DNA of 64,000 nucleotides from Eonycteris spelaea (GCA_003508835.1 PUFA01000057.1:8320501-8384500); one strand, 5' to 3'; positions 50,224-61,184 are shown, counted from the stretch's first letter. Numbers and translations: made by a program. Notes: generated by a model from the letters alone, not told the origin.

Positions 50224-50236
50224 GTTGCTAGGTAAC
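50224..50236. promoter_or_regulatory. RFX X-box motif, intronic
   Basis: GTTGCTAGGTAAC fits the X-box consensus RYYNYY-N-RRNRAC at every position and is almost palindromic. RFX factors bind X-boxes to switch on cilium genes, and CFAP61 is one. It lies 129 bases before the exon at 50366, not at the gene's main promoter, which is outside the window. It could mark an internal promoter or enhancer, or be a chance match. The flanking 40 bases (CCGTTGC..CACCGCTGG) are GC-richer than the intron around them. Confidence 0.5.
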
Positions 50237-50365
50237 ACCGCTGGCTTCCCGAGGCTGACAAAGGAGAGGGTTACAGGGAGCAATTCGGCATTATCAGCAT
50301 TTGACTAATGAGATTGTTGTTGTTGTTTTTAACTGTATATCTTAGCATTTGCTCTTTTTTTCTAG

Positions 50366-50658
50366 GGAATGTCATTGTTTATGGGGATACAATTGACACT
50401 TACACTACCGTGGAGGCGCTCTTAAACCTTGGCGTGAGAGGCACCTACATCCACCTGGTGCGGCCCCCGCCCACCTCCACCATCACCTGCATCAACAACT
50501 ACAAGGTGGAAAGTGCAGTGGAGAGAGCACTCCAAGCAGCGGGGGTCACCGTTCACAGGGAGGCGCTCCTGGCCCAGTGGAATGAGGGCCAAAACCCAGA
50601 CCCCATTCACAGCGCCAGCTTCACCACGCCCACCAAGCCTTTCAAACTTCCATGCTCC
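50366..50658 (+). CDS. CFAP61: CFAP61 exon, 293 nt, second nucleotide-binding strand
   Basis: Acceptor TTTCTAG (50359-50365) and donor TCC|GTAAGT (50658/50659). Two opening bases complete Gly, then 97 intact codons follow. It begins NVIVYGDTIDTYTTVEALLN and continues LGVRGTYIHLVRPPP, ending FTTPTKPFKLPCS. IVYGDTIDTYTTVEALLNLG sits where pyridine-nucleotide oxidoreductases carry the NAD(P)H-binding GxGxxG helix, but the glycines are mostly replaced (G-D-T-I-D-T), which argues against normal NAD(P)H binding. Third positions are about 71% G or C by hand count, with many CpGs, unlike the other exons. The frame is conserved and ends in phase 0. Confidence 0.95.
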
Positions 50659-50789
50659 GTAAGTAGTCCTGTGAACTTCATTCATTAGCTGCCTCTGGAA
50701 AGCCCTCACCTTCCAGGGACATGGGTCTGAAGGATGTGAGTGGTAACTTTATAGTCATGATTTTGGGTTTTGTTTTCTAACTGTTCAGA

Positions 50790-51088
50790 TTATCTATTGC
50801 AGGGTAACAAGCCACCCCAAACTTAGTGTCCTAAAGCAATAGTCATTTATTATTATTATCTCTCCTGGTCCTGGAGTTTGACTGGGCTCAGCTGGACAGT
50901 TCTCACTAGAGGTGTTATGTGGTTGATGTCAGACCATGGGTGGGGCTGGAATCATCTAGAAGGCATGTTCACTCACATGTTTGCTGCCAAATCAACTTCA
51001 GGTGAGATTTTGGCCAGAATACTTATAAATGGCACCTTCATGTGACTGGACTTCGTCTTAGCATGATGGCTTGGTTCTAAGAGCAAGT
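50790..51088. mobile_element. Ancient interspersed repeat, family unassigned
   Basis: Starts 'ttgcagggtaacaagccacc' then 'ccaaacttagtgtcctaaag' and contains 'ggagtttgactgggctcagc', the signature of a very common mammalian repeat whose name I do not assign. Similar openings occur at 54555 and 63225. Confidence 0.5.
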
Positions 51089-51118
51089 GAAGAGAGAGAA
51101 AGAGAGAGAGGGGAGGAG

Positions 51119-51168
<50 letters not shown>

Positions 51169-51179
51169 AGAGAGAGAAG
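51089..51179. repeat. GA-rich simple sequence
   Basis: Over 90 bases of almost pure AG with occasional GG and AA breaks. Confidence 0.97.
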
Positions 51180-51309
51180 TGATATAACCTTTCATGTACT
51201 ACAGAAGTCAAGTGACATCACTCCCACCACATTCTATTCACTGGAGGCAGGTCACTAAGGCCTGTCCATATTCGAGGGGAGGGAAATAGACCTTGCCTCT
51301 TCATGGAAA

Positions 51310-51450
51310 GAATGTCGAAGATTTGAAGAGTGCCAACACTGAGAGCTTGCCATACCCCGGCACAGTGCTGGAAGCTTGTAGTGCCTTCTGTCACCTCCTC
51401 ACAACAGCTCTGTAAAGGGAAGCATCCCCATCTTACAGATGAGAACTCCT
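51310..51450 (-). repeat. MIR SINE fragment (reverse)
   Basis: Reverse MIR text 'cggcacagtgctggaagctt', 'cacctcctcacaacagctct' and 'catcttacagatgagaac'. Confidence 0.55.
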
Positions 51451-51533
51451 CCTGCTGTCTGCATTAGGCATCATCTCTGTCAGGGCATTTTGATGAGGAT
51501 GAATATATTTATGATCTTGACTGTGGTTATAGT

Positions 51534-52012
51534 GTTATGGGTTGAATTACATCCCCTAGAAAGATATGTTGGCAGTCCTAACTCCCTGCAAATGTGACCT
51601 TATTTGAAAATAGAGTCTTTGCAGATGTCATCAAGTAAAGAGAAGGTCATACTGGATTAAGGTGGGCCCTAAATCTAATGACTGGTGCCCTTAAATGAAG
51701 AGAGAGATTTGATGACAGAGAGGAGACAAATGATGAAGAGGCCATATATATGACAGAGAAAGAGGTTTGACTGATGGCAGCTCTTAATCACCAAAGGTGT
51801 GCTGGTTACAGGTCAAGGATTGCTGGCAACCAACAGAAGTTAAGAGACAGAGAAGGAATCTTCCCTAGAACCTTAGAAGGTAGCATGGTCCTGACACCAC
51901 CTTAATTTCAGACATCTAGTCTCCAAAACTGTGAGAGAATAAATTTCTTCTCTTTTAAGCTATCCAGTTTGCAGTACTCTGTTGCAACAGGCCTAAGAAA
52001 CTGAAACAGATG
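51534..52012 (+). repeat. MLT1-like solo LTR, nearly full length
   Basis: Begins TGTTATGGGTTGAATTAC, the standard MaLR 5' end. It continues 'gtgaccttatttgaaaatag', 'agtctttgcagatgtcatca', 'gatgatgaagaggccatata' and 'ctccaaaactgtgagagaat', and ends 'ctgttgcaacaggcctaaga' near 52000. It is the best preserved LTR in the window. No viral coding sequence is attached. Confidence 0.8.
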
Positions 52013-52049
52013 ATGAGACATGTATTTGCACCTGCTAAAACTAGAATTT

Positions 52050-54545
52050 TCATAACAAATTATACATTATGCATTGTTTTATATTTGGATTCTTTCACTC
52101 ATCATAGTGGTATTGAGATTCATTCAAAACATTCCATGTATCTTTATTGGTTCATTCTTTTATATTGCTGAGTTATATTCTACTGTATGGTTATGGCACA
52201 ATTTGTTCATTGACTGGCTATGCACATTCTTGTACACAGCTTTGTATAAACACATATTTTCATTTCCCTTAGCCATATACCTAAAGAATGGCTAGGTCAT
52301 GTGATAGGTACATGTTCACCTTTTAAAGAAGAAGCTGCCATATTGATTTCTAAAGCGGCTTTATCATTTCATGTTTCCAGCAGCAGGGTATGAGAGCTCA
52401 GTTGCTCCATATTCTTCTCAGCACTTGGTATTGTCAGTCTTTCTAATTTTCAGCCATTCTAGTGGGTATGACATGATATATCATTGTGTTTTTAATCTGC
52501 AATTCCTCAAGATAAATGATTTGGGCATCTTTTCATGTGCTTATTGGCCATTGGTGTACATCTTCTTTTGTGCCAGTATCTGAGCTATTATAAATGAGTT
52601 TTAAAATTTTTGTTTCCCACATGATTATTGCTCATATGTAAAATGCAATTGATTTTATGTATAAACATTGTAACTGGAAACATTGCTAAATTCACTTGTT
52701 AGTTCTGGTAGTTGTTTTCTAGACATACAAACATATCATCTGCAAATGAGGACAGTTTTATTTCTTCCGTTCAATATTTATTTCATTTACTTGCTGTATT
52801 CTACTGCTAGGACTTCCAGTCCAATGCTGAATAAAAATAGTAAAAGTGAACAAGCATGCCTTTTCCCGTATCTCAAAAGAAAATGTTCAGGCTTTCACCA
52901 TTAAATATTAGGTTAACTGTGATATTTACTTTGATGCCTTGTATCAAACTGAAGAAGTAAACTTTCATTCCTAGTTTGTTCAGATTTATCATAAATGACT
53001 GCTGAATTTTGTCAAATGAATTTTTTATATTTATTTTAAAAGACATTTTTATCTCCTTAATTCTGTTGATAGGGGAATTACATTGATTTTCAAAATATTC
53101 AGCCAATCTTACATTTCTGGAATAAACTTTAGTCAGTTATGTTGTATTATCCTTCTATTTACTGTTGCATTTGATTTGCTAATATGTTTTAAGAACTTTT
53201 TAAACTATTTTTGCACTTATATTCATGAGGGATATTACTCTATAATTTTCTGGTTTTGTAATGTTCCTGTAAGTGTTTGATATTTGGGCTATTTGGGCTC
53301 ATGAAACAAGTTAGGCAATGTTGTCTCCTCTTCTATTTTCTGAAAAAGTTTGTGTAAGATTCGTATTATTTCTTCCTTGATTGTTTGATAGAATTAACAG
53401 AAAAAATCATCTGGACCTGGAGTTTATATTGTGGGTAAGTTTTGATAACAAATTCAGTTTCTTTACTAGATAAAAGGCTATTCAGATTTTCCGCTTCTCC
53501 TTATGCCACTTTTGATGACTTGGATTTTCTCCTCTTTCATTTCCGATGTTGGTGAATTGTTTCTCTTTCTCTCTAGCTCTCACTGTCTCTTTCTTGTTCT
53601 CTCTCTTCCTCTCTCAATCTCTCTCATTCTCTGTCTAGTTAGATGTTTGTCAGCTTTATTTATTTATTTTTCAGAGAACCAGCTTTTGAGTTTGTTAATT
53701 TTCTGTTATCTGTCAGTTTTCTCTTTCGTTGATTTCTGCGCTTAACAATTATTTTCCTCCTGCTTACTTTGGATTTCCTTTGCCTTTCTTATACAGTTCC
53801 TTAAGAACCTTAGGCTATTGATTTATATAAGCACTTAAAGCTATAAGTTTTCTTCTATGTTTTAGCTGCAATCTGTAAATTTTAATACGTTGAATTTTTA
53901 TTATCATTTAGTTCAAAATATTTTCAATCTCCCTTGTGATTTCTTCTATGACCCTTAGATTATCTAGAAGTGTGTTATTCCTAGATACCATATACTTTTT
54001 ATTTATTTCTAATTTAGTGCTATTGTGGTCAGAGATATATTCTTTGCAATTTCAGTCTTTTAAGACTTAGTGAGACTTGTTTTCTGTCCAGACATATGGA
54101 CCATTTTTGTGAATGTAAAAACACGCAGTCTGTGGTTGTTGGGTACAGTGTTCTAGAAATCATCATTGCTTCAGTGTGGTCGATCATGATGTTTGAGTCT
54201 TCTATGTCTTGACTGATGTTTTTTTTGTCTAGTTCTATCAATTGTGGAGAGAAGGATAGTGAAATCTCTGACTATTGTTGTGGAATTTCCTGTTTCTTCC
54301 TTTAATCCTGTTAAATTTTGATTTATCTTTTTTGAGGGTCTGTTATTAAGCACATGAACATTTATAATTGTTGTTTGCTTCATGAATTGTGCCATTTAGT
54401 ATTATGAAACATCCCTCTTGTCCCTTATACTAAAGTCCACTTTATCTGATATCCTTCTTATGTTTGCATGGTATATCTTTCCATCTATTTACTTTCTATT
54501 TATCTGTGTCTTTATATCTGCAATGTGTCTCTTGTAGGTATCATA
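52050..54545 (-). mobile_element. L1 LINE, 5'-truncated, reverse orientation
   Basis: About 2.5 kb of reverse L1. The left part is 3' UTR and ORF2 end ('ttgctgagttatattctact', 'aacatatcatctgcaaatga'). The middle reads as reverse-transcriptase region ('gagggatattactctataat', 'ttcagagaaccagcttttga'). The right part is earlier ORF2 ('tgcaatgtgtctcttgtagg'). All frames are broken by stops, so it is inactive. Confidence 0.8.
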
Positions 54546-54549
54546 AAGT

Positions 54550-55230
54550 AAATTATAATAGTGTTTTTATTGCTGCATAACAAATTAGCACAAATTTACA
54601 GCTGGAAACAATATCCATTTGTGAGTTCATAGTTCTGCAAATCAGAAGTCATCATTTGGCTAGCTTCTCTGCTCAGGTTCTCTCAAGGCTAAAATCACAG
54701 TGTCAGCCAGACTGTGCTCTATCTGTAGAGCAGAATTCTGTAGTAGCAGAATTTAGATTTTGCAGCTAAGGACTGAGATCCCTGTCTCCTTGCTGGCTCG
54801 GTACTTAGAGGCCATTGACATTCCTTGCCACATGGCTCCTTCCATCTTCAAGTGAGTAACAGAGAATCTTCATCATCTTGAATTCCATTCACACTATTTA
54901 TTTATTTTAAATTCTTTAATGTCACCACATATTTGACCCTTTTTACCCCATCTACCTCCCTCCCTTCACACTTTAAATTTTTTTCTTTAGGAAAAGCCTG
55001 GTCCCTTTTTAAGGGCTTACCTGACTAGGTCAGACCCACTAAGCATAATCTCCCTTTCTTAAAGTCAGCTGTGCCATATTACAGGAGTGATCATCTCATC
55101 ATATTTACATTGGCCCTACATTAGAACCTTGCCACATCTGGCTTAGTAGTAGTATCTCCTGGGCTCCCAGCAGATGGACCAGCTTTGAACCAGGTATGCT
55201 GGCTCTTGAGGTAGTATCTTCCTTTTCTAC
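54550..55230. mobile_element. Ancient interspersed repeat, family unassigned, with an inserted L1-like piece
   Basis: Opens 'tattgctgcataacaaatta' then 'gcacaaatttacagctggaa', continues 'ccttgccacatggctccttc' and 'gcttacctgactaggtcaga', a common mammalian repeat layout. It is interrupted near 54920-54972 by text shared with the L1 3' end at 45276-45325. Confidence 0.5.
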
Positions 55231-55234
55231 ACAG

Positions 55235-55373
55235 CGTGCATTACAGTCTGAAATCCTCTGCTTATCTGTGAGGTGATTTCCTTGGCATCTGTCTCTCCAG
55301 TTAGATTGTAATATCCATGTTTATCCTTTTCACCAAGGTATTCCTGGGTCCCTGCACAAACAGTTTGTCTGCC
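55235..55373 (+). repeat. L2-like fragment
   Basis: Text 'agttagattgtaatatccat' and 'ccaaggtattcctgggtccc' resembles the L2 'stretch before the tail'. It is cut off by the L1 that starts near 55374. Confidence 0.4.
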
Positions 55374-57380
55374 CCAGCTAACATCATTCTTAATGGTGAA
55401 AAGCTGAAAGCTTTTCCTCTAAGATCAGAAACAAGACAGGGATATCCATCCTTGTCACTTTTATTCAACAGAGTATTAGAAGTCCTAGCCAGAACAATAA
55501 GGCAAGAAAAAGAAAGAAAAGGCATCCAAATTTGAAAGGAAGAAGTAAAACTGTCCCTATTTGCAGATGACATGATATTATATATAGAAAACCCTAAAGA
55601 CTCTGTCAAAATATTGTTAGAACTAATAAATAAATTCAGTAAAGTTGCAGGATACAAAAGCAATATGCAAAAATCTGCTGCATTTCTTTACACTAATAAC
55701 CAACTATCAGAAAGAGAAATTAAGAGAGCAATCCCATTTACAAGTGCATCAGAAAGAATAAAATAAGTAGGAATAAATTTAGCCAAAGAGGTGAAAGACC
55801 TGTACATTGAAAACTGTAAGACATTAATGAAAGAAATTGAAGACACAAATAAATGGGAAAATATTCCATGCTCATGGATTGGAAGTTTTAATATTGTTAA
55901 AATGCTCATGCTACCCAAAGCAATATATAGATTCAATGCAATCTCTAACAAAATTCCAATGACATTTTTAACAGAAATATAACAATACTAAAATTTGTAA
56001 AGGACCACAAAACACCCTGACTATCCAAAACAATCTTGAGAAAGAAGAAAAAAAAAAATGGAAGCATCATGCTACCTGATTTCAGATTATATTACAAAGC
56101 TATAGTAATTAAAACAGTAGGGTGTTGGCATAAAACAGACACATACATCAAGGAACAGAATATAGAGCTCAGAAATAAACCCACACATAGATGGTCAATT
56201 AATTTATGACAAAGGAGCCAAGAATATATAATGAGGAAAGGACAGTCTTTTCAATAAATGGCATTGGGAAAATGGGACAGCCACATGCAAAAGAATGAAA
56301 CTGGACCACTATCTTACAAACATTAACTCAAAATAGATTAAAGACTTAAATGTAAGACCTGAATCATAAAGCTCCTAAAAGAAAACAAAGGCAGTAATTT
56401 TTTTGACATAGGTCTTGGCAATAATTTTTTTAATCTGACACCAAAAACAAAAACAACAAAAACAAAAATAAACAAATGGACTACATCAAATTAAAAAGCT
56501 TCTGCACAGCAAAGGAAACTATCAACAAAATGAAAAGGCAACCTACTGAATGGGAGAAAATAATTACAAATCATACTTTGATAAGGGGCTAATATCCAAA
56601 GCATATAAAGAACTCATACAACTAAATAGCAAGAAAAATTTTTGATTAAAAAATGGGCTGATCTGAACAGACATTTTTCCAAAGAAGGCAGATAGGTGGC
56701 CAACATGAAAAGATAGTATGTGAAAAGATGCTCAATTTTATTAGAGAAATGTAATTTAAATATCACAACAAGACATCACTTCACACCTATTAGAATGCCT
56801 ATTATCAAAAAGACAAGAAATAACAAGTATTGGTGAGGATGTAGAGAAAAGGGAAACTTTGTGCACCGTTGATGGGAATATAAATTGGTATAGCCACTAT
56901 GGAAAACAGTACTGAGGTTCCTATAACAATGAAAAATACCATATTATTCAGCAATTCCACTTCTGGGTGTTTATCTGGAAAATAAAACACTAATCTGAAA
57001 AGATACATGCACCCCATATTCATTGTAGTATTATTTACAGTAGCCAAGATATAGAAACAATCAAAGTGTCCATCAGTGCATGAATGATAAAGAAATTGTG
57101 ATATATAATGGGATATTATTTGCCCATAAAAAAAAAGAATGAAGTCTTGCCATTTGTGACAACATGGATGGACCTTAGGAGCATTATTCAAAGTGAAATA
57201 ATTCACACAGAGAAAGATAAACACAATATGATTTATCGTGTATGTGACATCTTGAGAAAGGTAAAACAAGCTCATAGCTACAGAGAACAGATTGCAAGAG
57301 ATAGGGAAAGGGGGTGGGAGAAAGGAGTGAACTGTTTGTGTTTTTAGTTTAAATAAGCTGAATAAAAAAAGTTTAAAAGT
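55374..57380 (+). mobile_element. L1 LINE, 5'-truncated, with reverse-transcriptase remnant
   Basis: Starts 'agctaacatcattcttaatg' and gives a broken ORF2. The reverse-transcriptase catalytic box reads [12 protein letters not shown] at about 55551-55586 (FADD at 55560-55571), followed by [20 protein letters not shown] and [22 protein letters not shown] text with in-frame stops between. The rest is ORF2 C-terminal and 3' UTR sequence ending in an AATAAAAAAAG tail near 57370. The 156-codon minus-strand frame at 56805-57275 is antisense to it. Non-functional relic, though less worn than the reverse copy to its left. Confidence 0.88.
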
Positions 57381-58149
57381 ATTTGTCAGAATGCATGATG
57401 AATAAAGTTTATCAGATCATTGACTCAATCTGCTAACCAGGGAATTTTGCTCTCCCTAACCAGAACATCAGAGTGCCAGATGTTTCTACTTCATATGTTA
57501 TGCAGTAATTTTGGTTGGCATTACAGGAGTACATGAATTCCATTTGAGAGTCTGTAACTGAGAATGCATGACCAGTGTTACATTTGCTTTTCCATCTAGT
57601 CCACAAACGCCTAAGAAACCCCACCTGTAGCCAAATTGTGAATGCCTATACTATTGCAATAGTAGTAATCTTTAAAACCCAGGAAGACAAGAACTAACAG
57701 ATTTTATGTGCTACTAACAAAAAGTAGGTTTAATTAGGAAAAAAACTGAGTAGGGAAAGGAACTTTTGTGAAGATGATGAAGGGAACTTTGAGCATTTTC
57801 AGTGGCTCAAGAGGTTAATGGTACTGTTTTTTTATGAATAATTTTAATTCAAATCAAATGGCCTTCCATATCTTTAAGAGTGGGAAATCTATTTTTGTAC
57901 AGGTAGGAAAGGAGTGTAGGAGAAGAAAAGGAATAGGGGATCAGAAAGATTCAGAGTAGAGAGGGACTCAAAGAAATATATTTTTCTTTGGTCACTGAGC
58001 AAGAGTTATAAAACAGAAAGAATTTAAAGGAGATTCAAAAGAAAGAAGCTGCCTGGGATGGGGCTACATAGCTGAGTGAACAGAGACAAAGAGAAAAATC
58101 CTGTTGGCTCCCTGAAGGAGAAAAAGGACATCACAGAGCTGATGAATCT

Positions 58150-58325
58150 GGGTCCGTGCTGTCCAAACTTTCTGTGATGATGGAAATAGTTTATACCTGC
58201 ACTGTCCAATATGGCAGCAACTAACAACCTATAGCTTTTGAGCATTTGAAGTAGGCTACTACAACTGAGGATCTGGATTTTAAATTTTGTTTAATTTTAT
58301 TTAATTTAGATTTAAATTTATAAAG
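58150..58325. mobile_element. hAT-type MITE, related to 26312-26478
   Basis: Contains 'gtgctgtccaaactttctgt', 'gatgatggaaatagtttata' and 'cactgtccaatatggcagca', the same element family with a slightly different arrangement. It ends in the AT-rich centre, so the right arm is missing. Confidence 0.6.
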
Positions 58326-59209
58326 CATGCATGACTCATCACTACCATAGGATCATTCATCATTCATACACTATTCGTGGGTGTGGGGAAGGGATTTAGA
58401 AGGGGTTAGTTTTGGCCCAGAACAGCTGATTTTTGTACAGAGTGGGGCAGTAGGGTTAGTAATGCAGGCATTTAAAGGAAGCAGGGATGTGGCATGATGA
58501 GGATCCATATCATATGTTTATTTTTTGGCATACTTTTAATAAGGTAGCAAACTACACTAGGTAAAAATAAAAATGATTGAACTTAACTACTTCAACAACA
58601 AATGAAGACTTAAAAACAACTAACTTGGGTTGCTTTAATGACTTTCAACATCAACATAGAAAAAAATGTTCAGATGAGCATGAGAAAGCATTGAAATTTG
58701 GGCAAAGAGTGGAAGAGGCATACAGATCACTTGTAAGGAGCATGCAGAGGGGTTTGTGCCTAACATATGGTAGGTACCCTGTAAAATACTTGAATGACTG
58801 TGTGTGGTACCAGGGTAGGAAGCAGTGAGGGAGGAGACTAGACTTGGTAGATGCTGAGGCTGATGGGGCATATTGCAGAGACAGGCTTTTTGGATCTCAA
58901 AGGCCAGTGTTAGGGCAATCTGAAGACTCAAGGTTGGATGAGGTGACCCCAAAAGGAGCCTAGAGAGACCTAAGTGTCAGGCACAGGAAGAGGAAGGTAG
59001 AAGGAGGCTGACATAATAAAGCTATTCAAAATGTAGGCGAATGGGAGGAAAATGATGTCTCTGTGAATGTAAACACCCTTGTGGAGGAAAAAAAAATTGT
59101 GGTGATGTTTTATCACTTGGCTTTCTTCTCTTTACTGGATATCTAGATCAAGTGATAAAAAGAGAGTGACATTGGGTGATCTTAATTTGTTCTTCATACC
59201 AAAAGGAGT

Positions 59210-59233
59210 GTCTCTCTCCCTTTCTCTCCCCTC

Positions 59234-59306
<73 letters not shown>
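59210..59306. repeat. Composite (CT)n(CA)n microsatellite
   Basis: CT-rich to 59282, then CA at 59283-59306, ending 118 bases before the exon at 59425. Same composition and order as the tract before the exon at 29915. Confidence 0.98.
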
Positions 59307-59424
59307 TTAGTACATTTATATTTTTTGTGTTTATCCCAAATAATAAAATGCCCTGGAGACTGTTTACACTCTTGGGAGGGTAAAAAGTGATAACTGAGTA
59401 ATAATGTGATTGTTCACTTTGTAG

Positions 59425-59752
59425 GCATTCTTTAGCTTCAGTGAGAAGAATGTAGATTATGAAACATTTAAAGCAATCAATGATGCATGTCTTGTCTATG
59501 ATGGTCGACTTGTGATTGACACAAACTTCCACACCAATGACATAGCCATCAGAGCTGCCGGCTCCCTCACCAAATTCTCCAATAGATATTACTCAAATGA
59601 GTGGACTCACAGCAATTTCAATTCCAAAGAAATTGGCTTCCAGTTGGCTGCAGCTATGCTCAGTCTCTTTGATCCAACCCTCGAGCCTGTGACTGAGCCT
59701 CCAGCTGATCTCGACCGACTCATCCCCATGTATAAGGGAGCCAAGATTCAAG
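59425..59752 (+). CDS. CFAP61: CFAP61 exon, 328 nt
   Basis: The acceptor TTTGTAG (59418-59424) opens in phase 0 with AFFSFSEKNVDYETFKAIND, then 109 intact codons to CAA plus one G. The donor is G|GTGTGT, a weak site (no A at +3 or G at +5). Conserved blocks are CLVYDGRLVIDTNFHTND, AIRAAGSLTKFSNRYYSN and KEIGFQLAAAMLSLFDP, ending MYKGAKIQG. The run VYDGRLVIDTNFHTND followed by AIRAAGSL resembles the final strand of oxidoreductase folds, where a conserved Asp contacts FAD ('D..FRTSVPNVYAAGD'-like); this is my inference. No stops or indels. Confidence 0.95.
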
Positions 59753-61092
59753 GTGTGTAATAGGCACCAGTATATTCTTCTTCCCTCTGATGAAGCCACC
59801 ACTTGGTTTTGGGTCAGTGCTCAGGATAGCTCTCCATGTTTCTCTTAGGCGTAGAGGAGACTGCTCTGCCCCTCAGTGGGTTTGCACAGGAACAGAGGAT
59901 GGCTCTCTCTCTCTCATTTTTTAATCATTTATTATGGACCTAGCATTATTATTATTATGGCCTTTGCATTTTGAGCATTTATTATGGGCTACATAATAAC
60001 TGTGGTACTATTTTACATATAAACAGAATGGGGTTTGATCATAACTTGCCCAGAGGTTACTCACAATGGTTCGATGCCCTGATATCTTACTAAACTTTCA
60101 TTATCACTTTATAAGTTCAGAGATAAAGAGACCCTTTCAAGTATCCCAGGCGTTAGCCTTCTATCTGGATGGATAAGGCAAACCATTTGCAGCTGTAAAA
60201 CAGCCCACGTTCATCCACTAAGCCTTATTGATCCCTAAGGAAATCATCGTATGAGTAATACAGGATTTCTTTATGTTTGGGAGGTGAGAGATACCTTTGA
60301 AAATAATGTCTTTGAGTGTTGTAGACCTTCTACCAGAATAACGTGTGTATTTACAAAATTGTTTGTTCACTTCCAGGAGGTTGAAGGACTCACCCCGAAG
60401 CCATCCATAGACCCCTAGTGTGTCCTGGCCCTAAGCGAGTAAATAGAACATCAGCCTAAAGAGACAAAAGCCCTATATTCCAGTCCTTGTCTTTTTCTAC
60501 CTATCCAAGTGGCCTCAGAGAAGTTCTTCTTGGCTTCTCATTCTGGATGAGACCTTAAGAAAGGTGGTGGCCATGGGAAAGGAAGAGAAGAGATGGGTGT
60601 TAGAGATCAAAGCAAGTTCAGGCGCATACTTCCGTAACTATAGTTTTCTAAAGCATTGAACAGAAATTTGTTAATTTTCTTTATAATATTCACTCGTTAA
60701 ATTTGTGGTTGCATATTGGAGGATGGATGGGGAATGAAAAACCATTGCAATATATAAAGCCTCTAAAGGTCTTGGTCTGGCTTTGGCAGGTATAGGGTAG
60801 AGTGACAGGAGTTATGAGAAATCACAGAATACACAGAATCAGCTTGGCACATTTTCTTGGAGCATCGTTGTCTATATTATGGGGGTATAATGGCACATTC
60901 ACATTGATTTTATTAAGTAAAGCCTAACCATCCCAGTGAGTTCCTTGCTAATTAGCAGTACTTTAGTGTGAAAGTTTGAGTAGCATACATCATTGTAGGC
61001 ATCTCCATTTGTCCTGTCATACAGATATAAGCTCTGTTACCTATTTCATTAACAACTAAATTAAAATGTGGAAAACTTGCCATTTCTTCTAG
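59753..61092 (+). other. CFAP61: CFAP61 intron (1.3 kb)
   Basis: Short intron from GTGTGT to TTCTTCTAG. Contains a MIR-like scrap near 59930-60060 ('catttattatgggctacata') and nothing else I can name. Confidence 0.85.
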
Positions 61093-61184
61093 GAGGCATT
61101 CTTCCTGGGTCTTACCATTACCTGCATATTGCCAAGCCTGCCATTCCAACTCCCTTGGAGGTACAAATGGCCCAGCCTGATTTT
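61093..61184 (+). CDS. CFAP61: CFAP61 exon, 92 nt (last in the window)
   Basis: Acceptor TTCTTCTAG (61084-61092) and donor TTT|GTAAGT. Two opening bases complete Gly with the previous exon's G, giving QGGILPGSYHYLHIAKPAIP across the junction, then TPLEVQMAQPDF, 30 intact codons ending in phase 0. This is one of the most recognisable CFAP61 stretches. An MLT-type LTR begins roughly 130 bases downstream. The following exon, expected to begin in phase 0, is not in the window. Confidence 0.93.

Larger units (their letters stand above)
39211..50365 (+). other. CFAP61: CFAP61 intron (11.2 kb)
   Basis: Bounded by GTAAGG at 39211 and TTCTAG at 50365. It contains L1, L2, MIR, LTR and MER58-like relics listed separately, and an RFX X-box near its 3' end. 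The stretches 43150-44250, 45570-47100 and 48550-50200 show no gene and no repeat I can name. The 141-codon open frame at 43339-43764 has no splice context or family match. Confidence 0.85.
50659..59424 (+). other. CFAP61: CFAP61 intron (8.8 kb), repeat-dominated
   Basis: Bounded by GTAAGT at 50659 and TTTGTAG at 59424. More than half is recognisable repeat: an LTR, two L1s in opposite orientation, a MIR, hAT-type pieces and two dinucleotide tracts. The stretches 57420-58140 and 58330-59200 are AT-rich with nothing I can name. Confidence 0.85.

Noticed and set aside
56805..57275. 156-codon minus-strand open frame
   Set aside because: Antisense to the L1 at 55374-57380.
59166..59390. Open frames with Ser-Leu and Arg-Glu runs on both strands
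   Set aside because: Produced by the CT/CA microsatellite.
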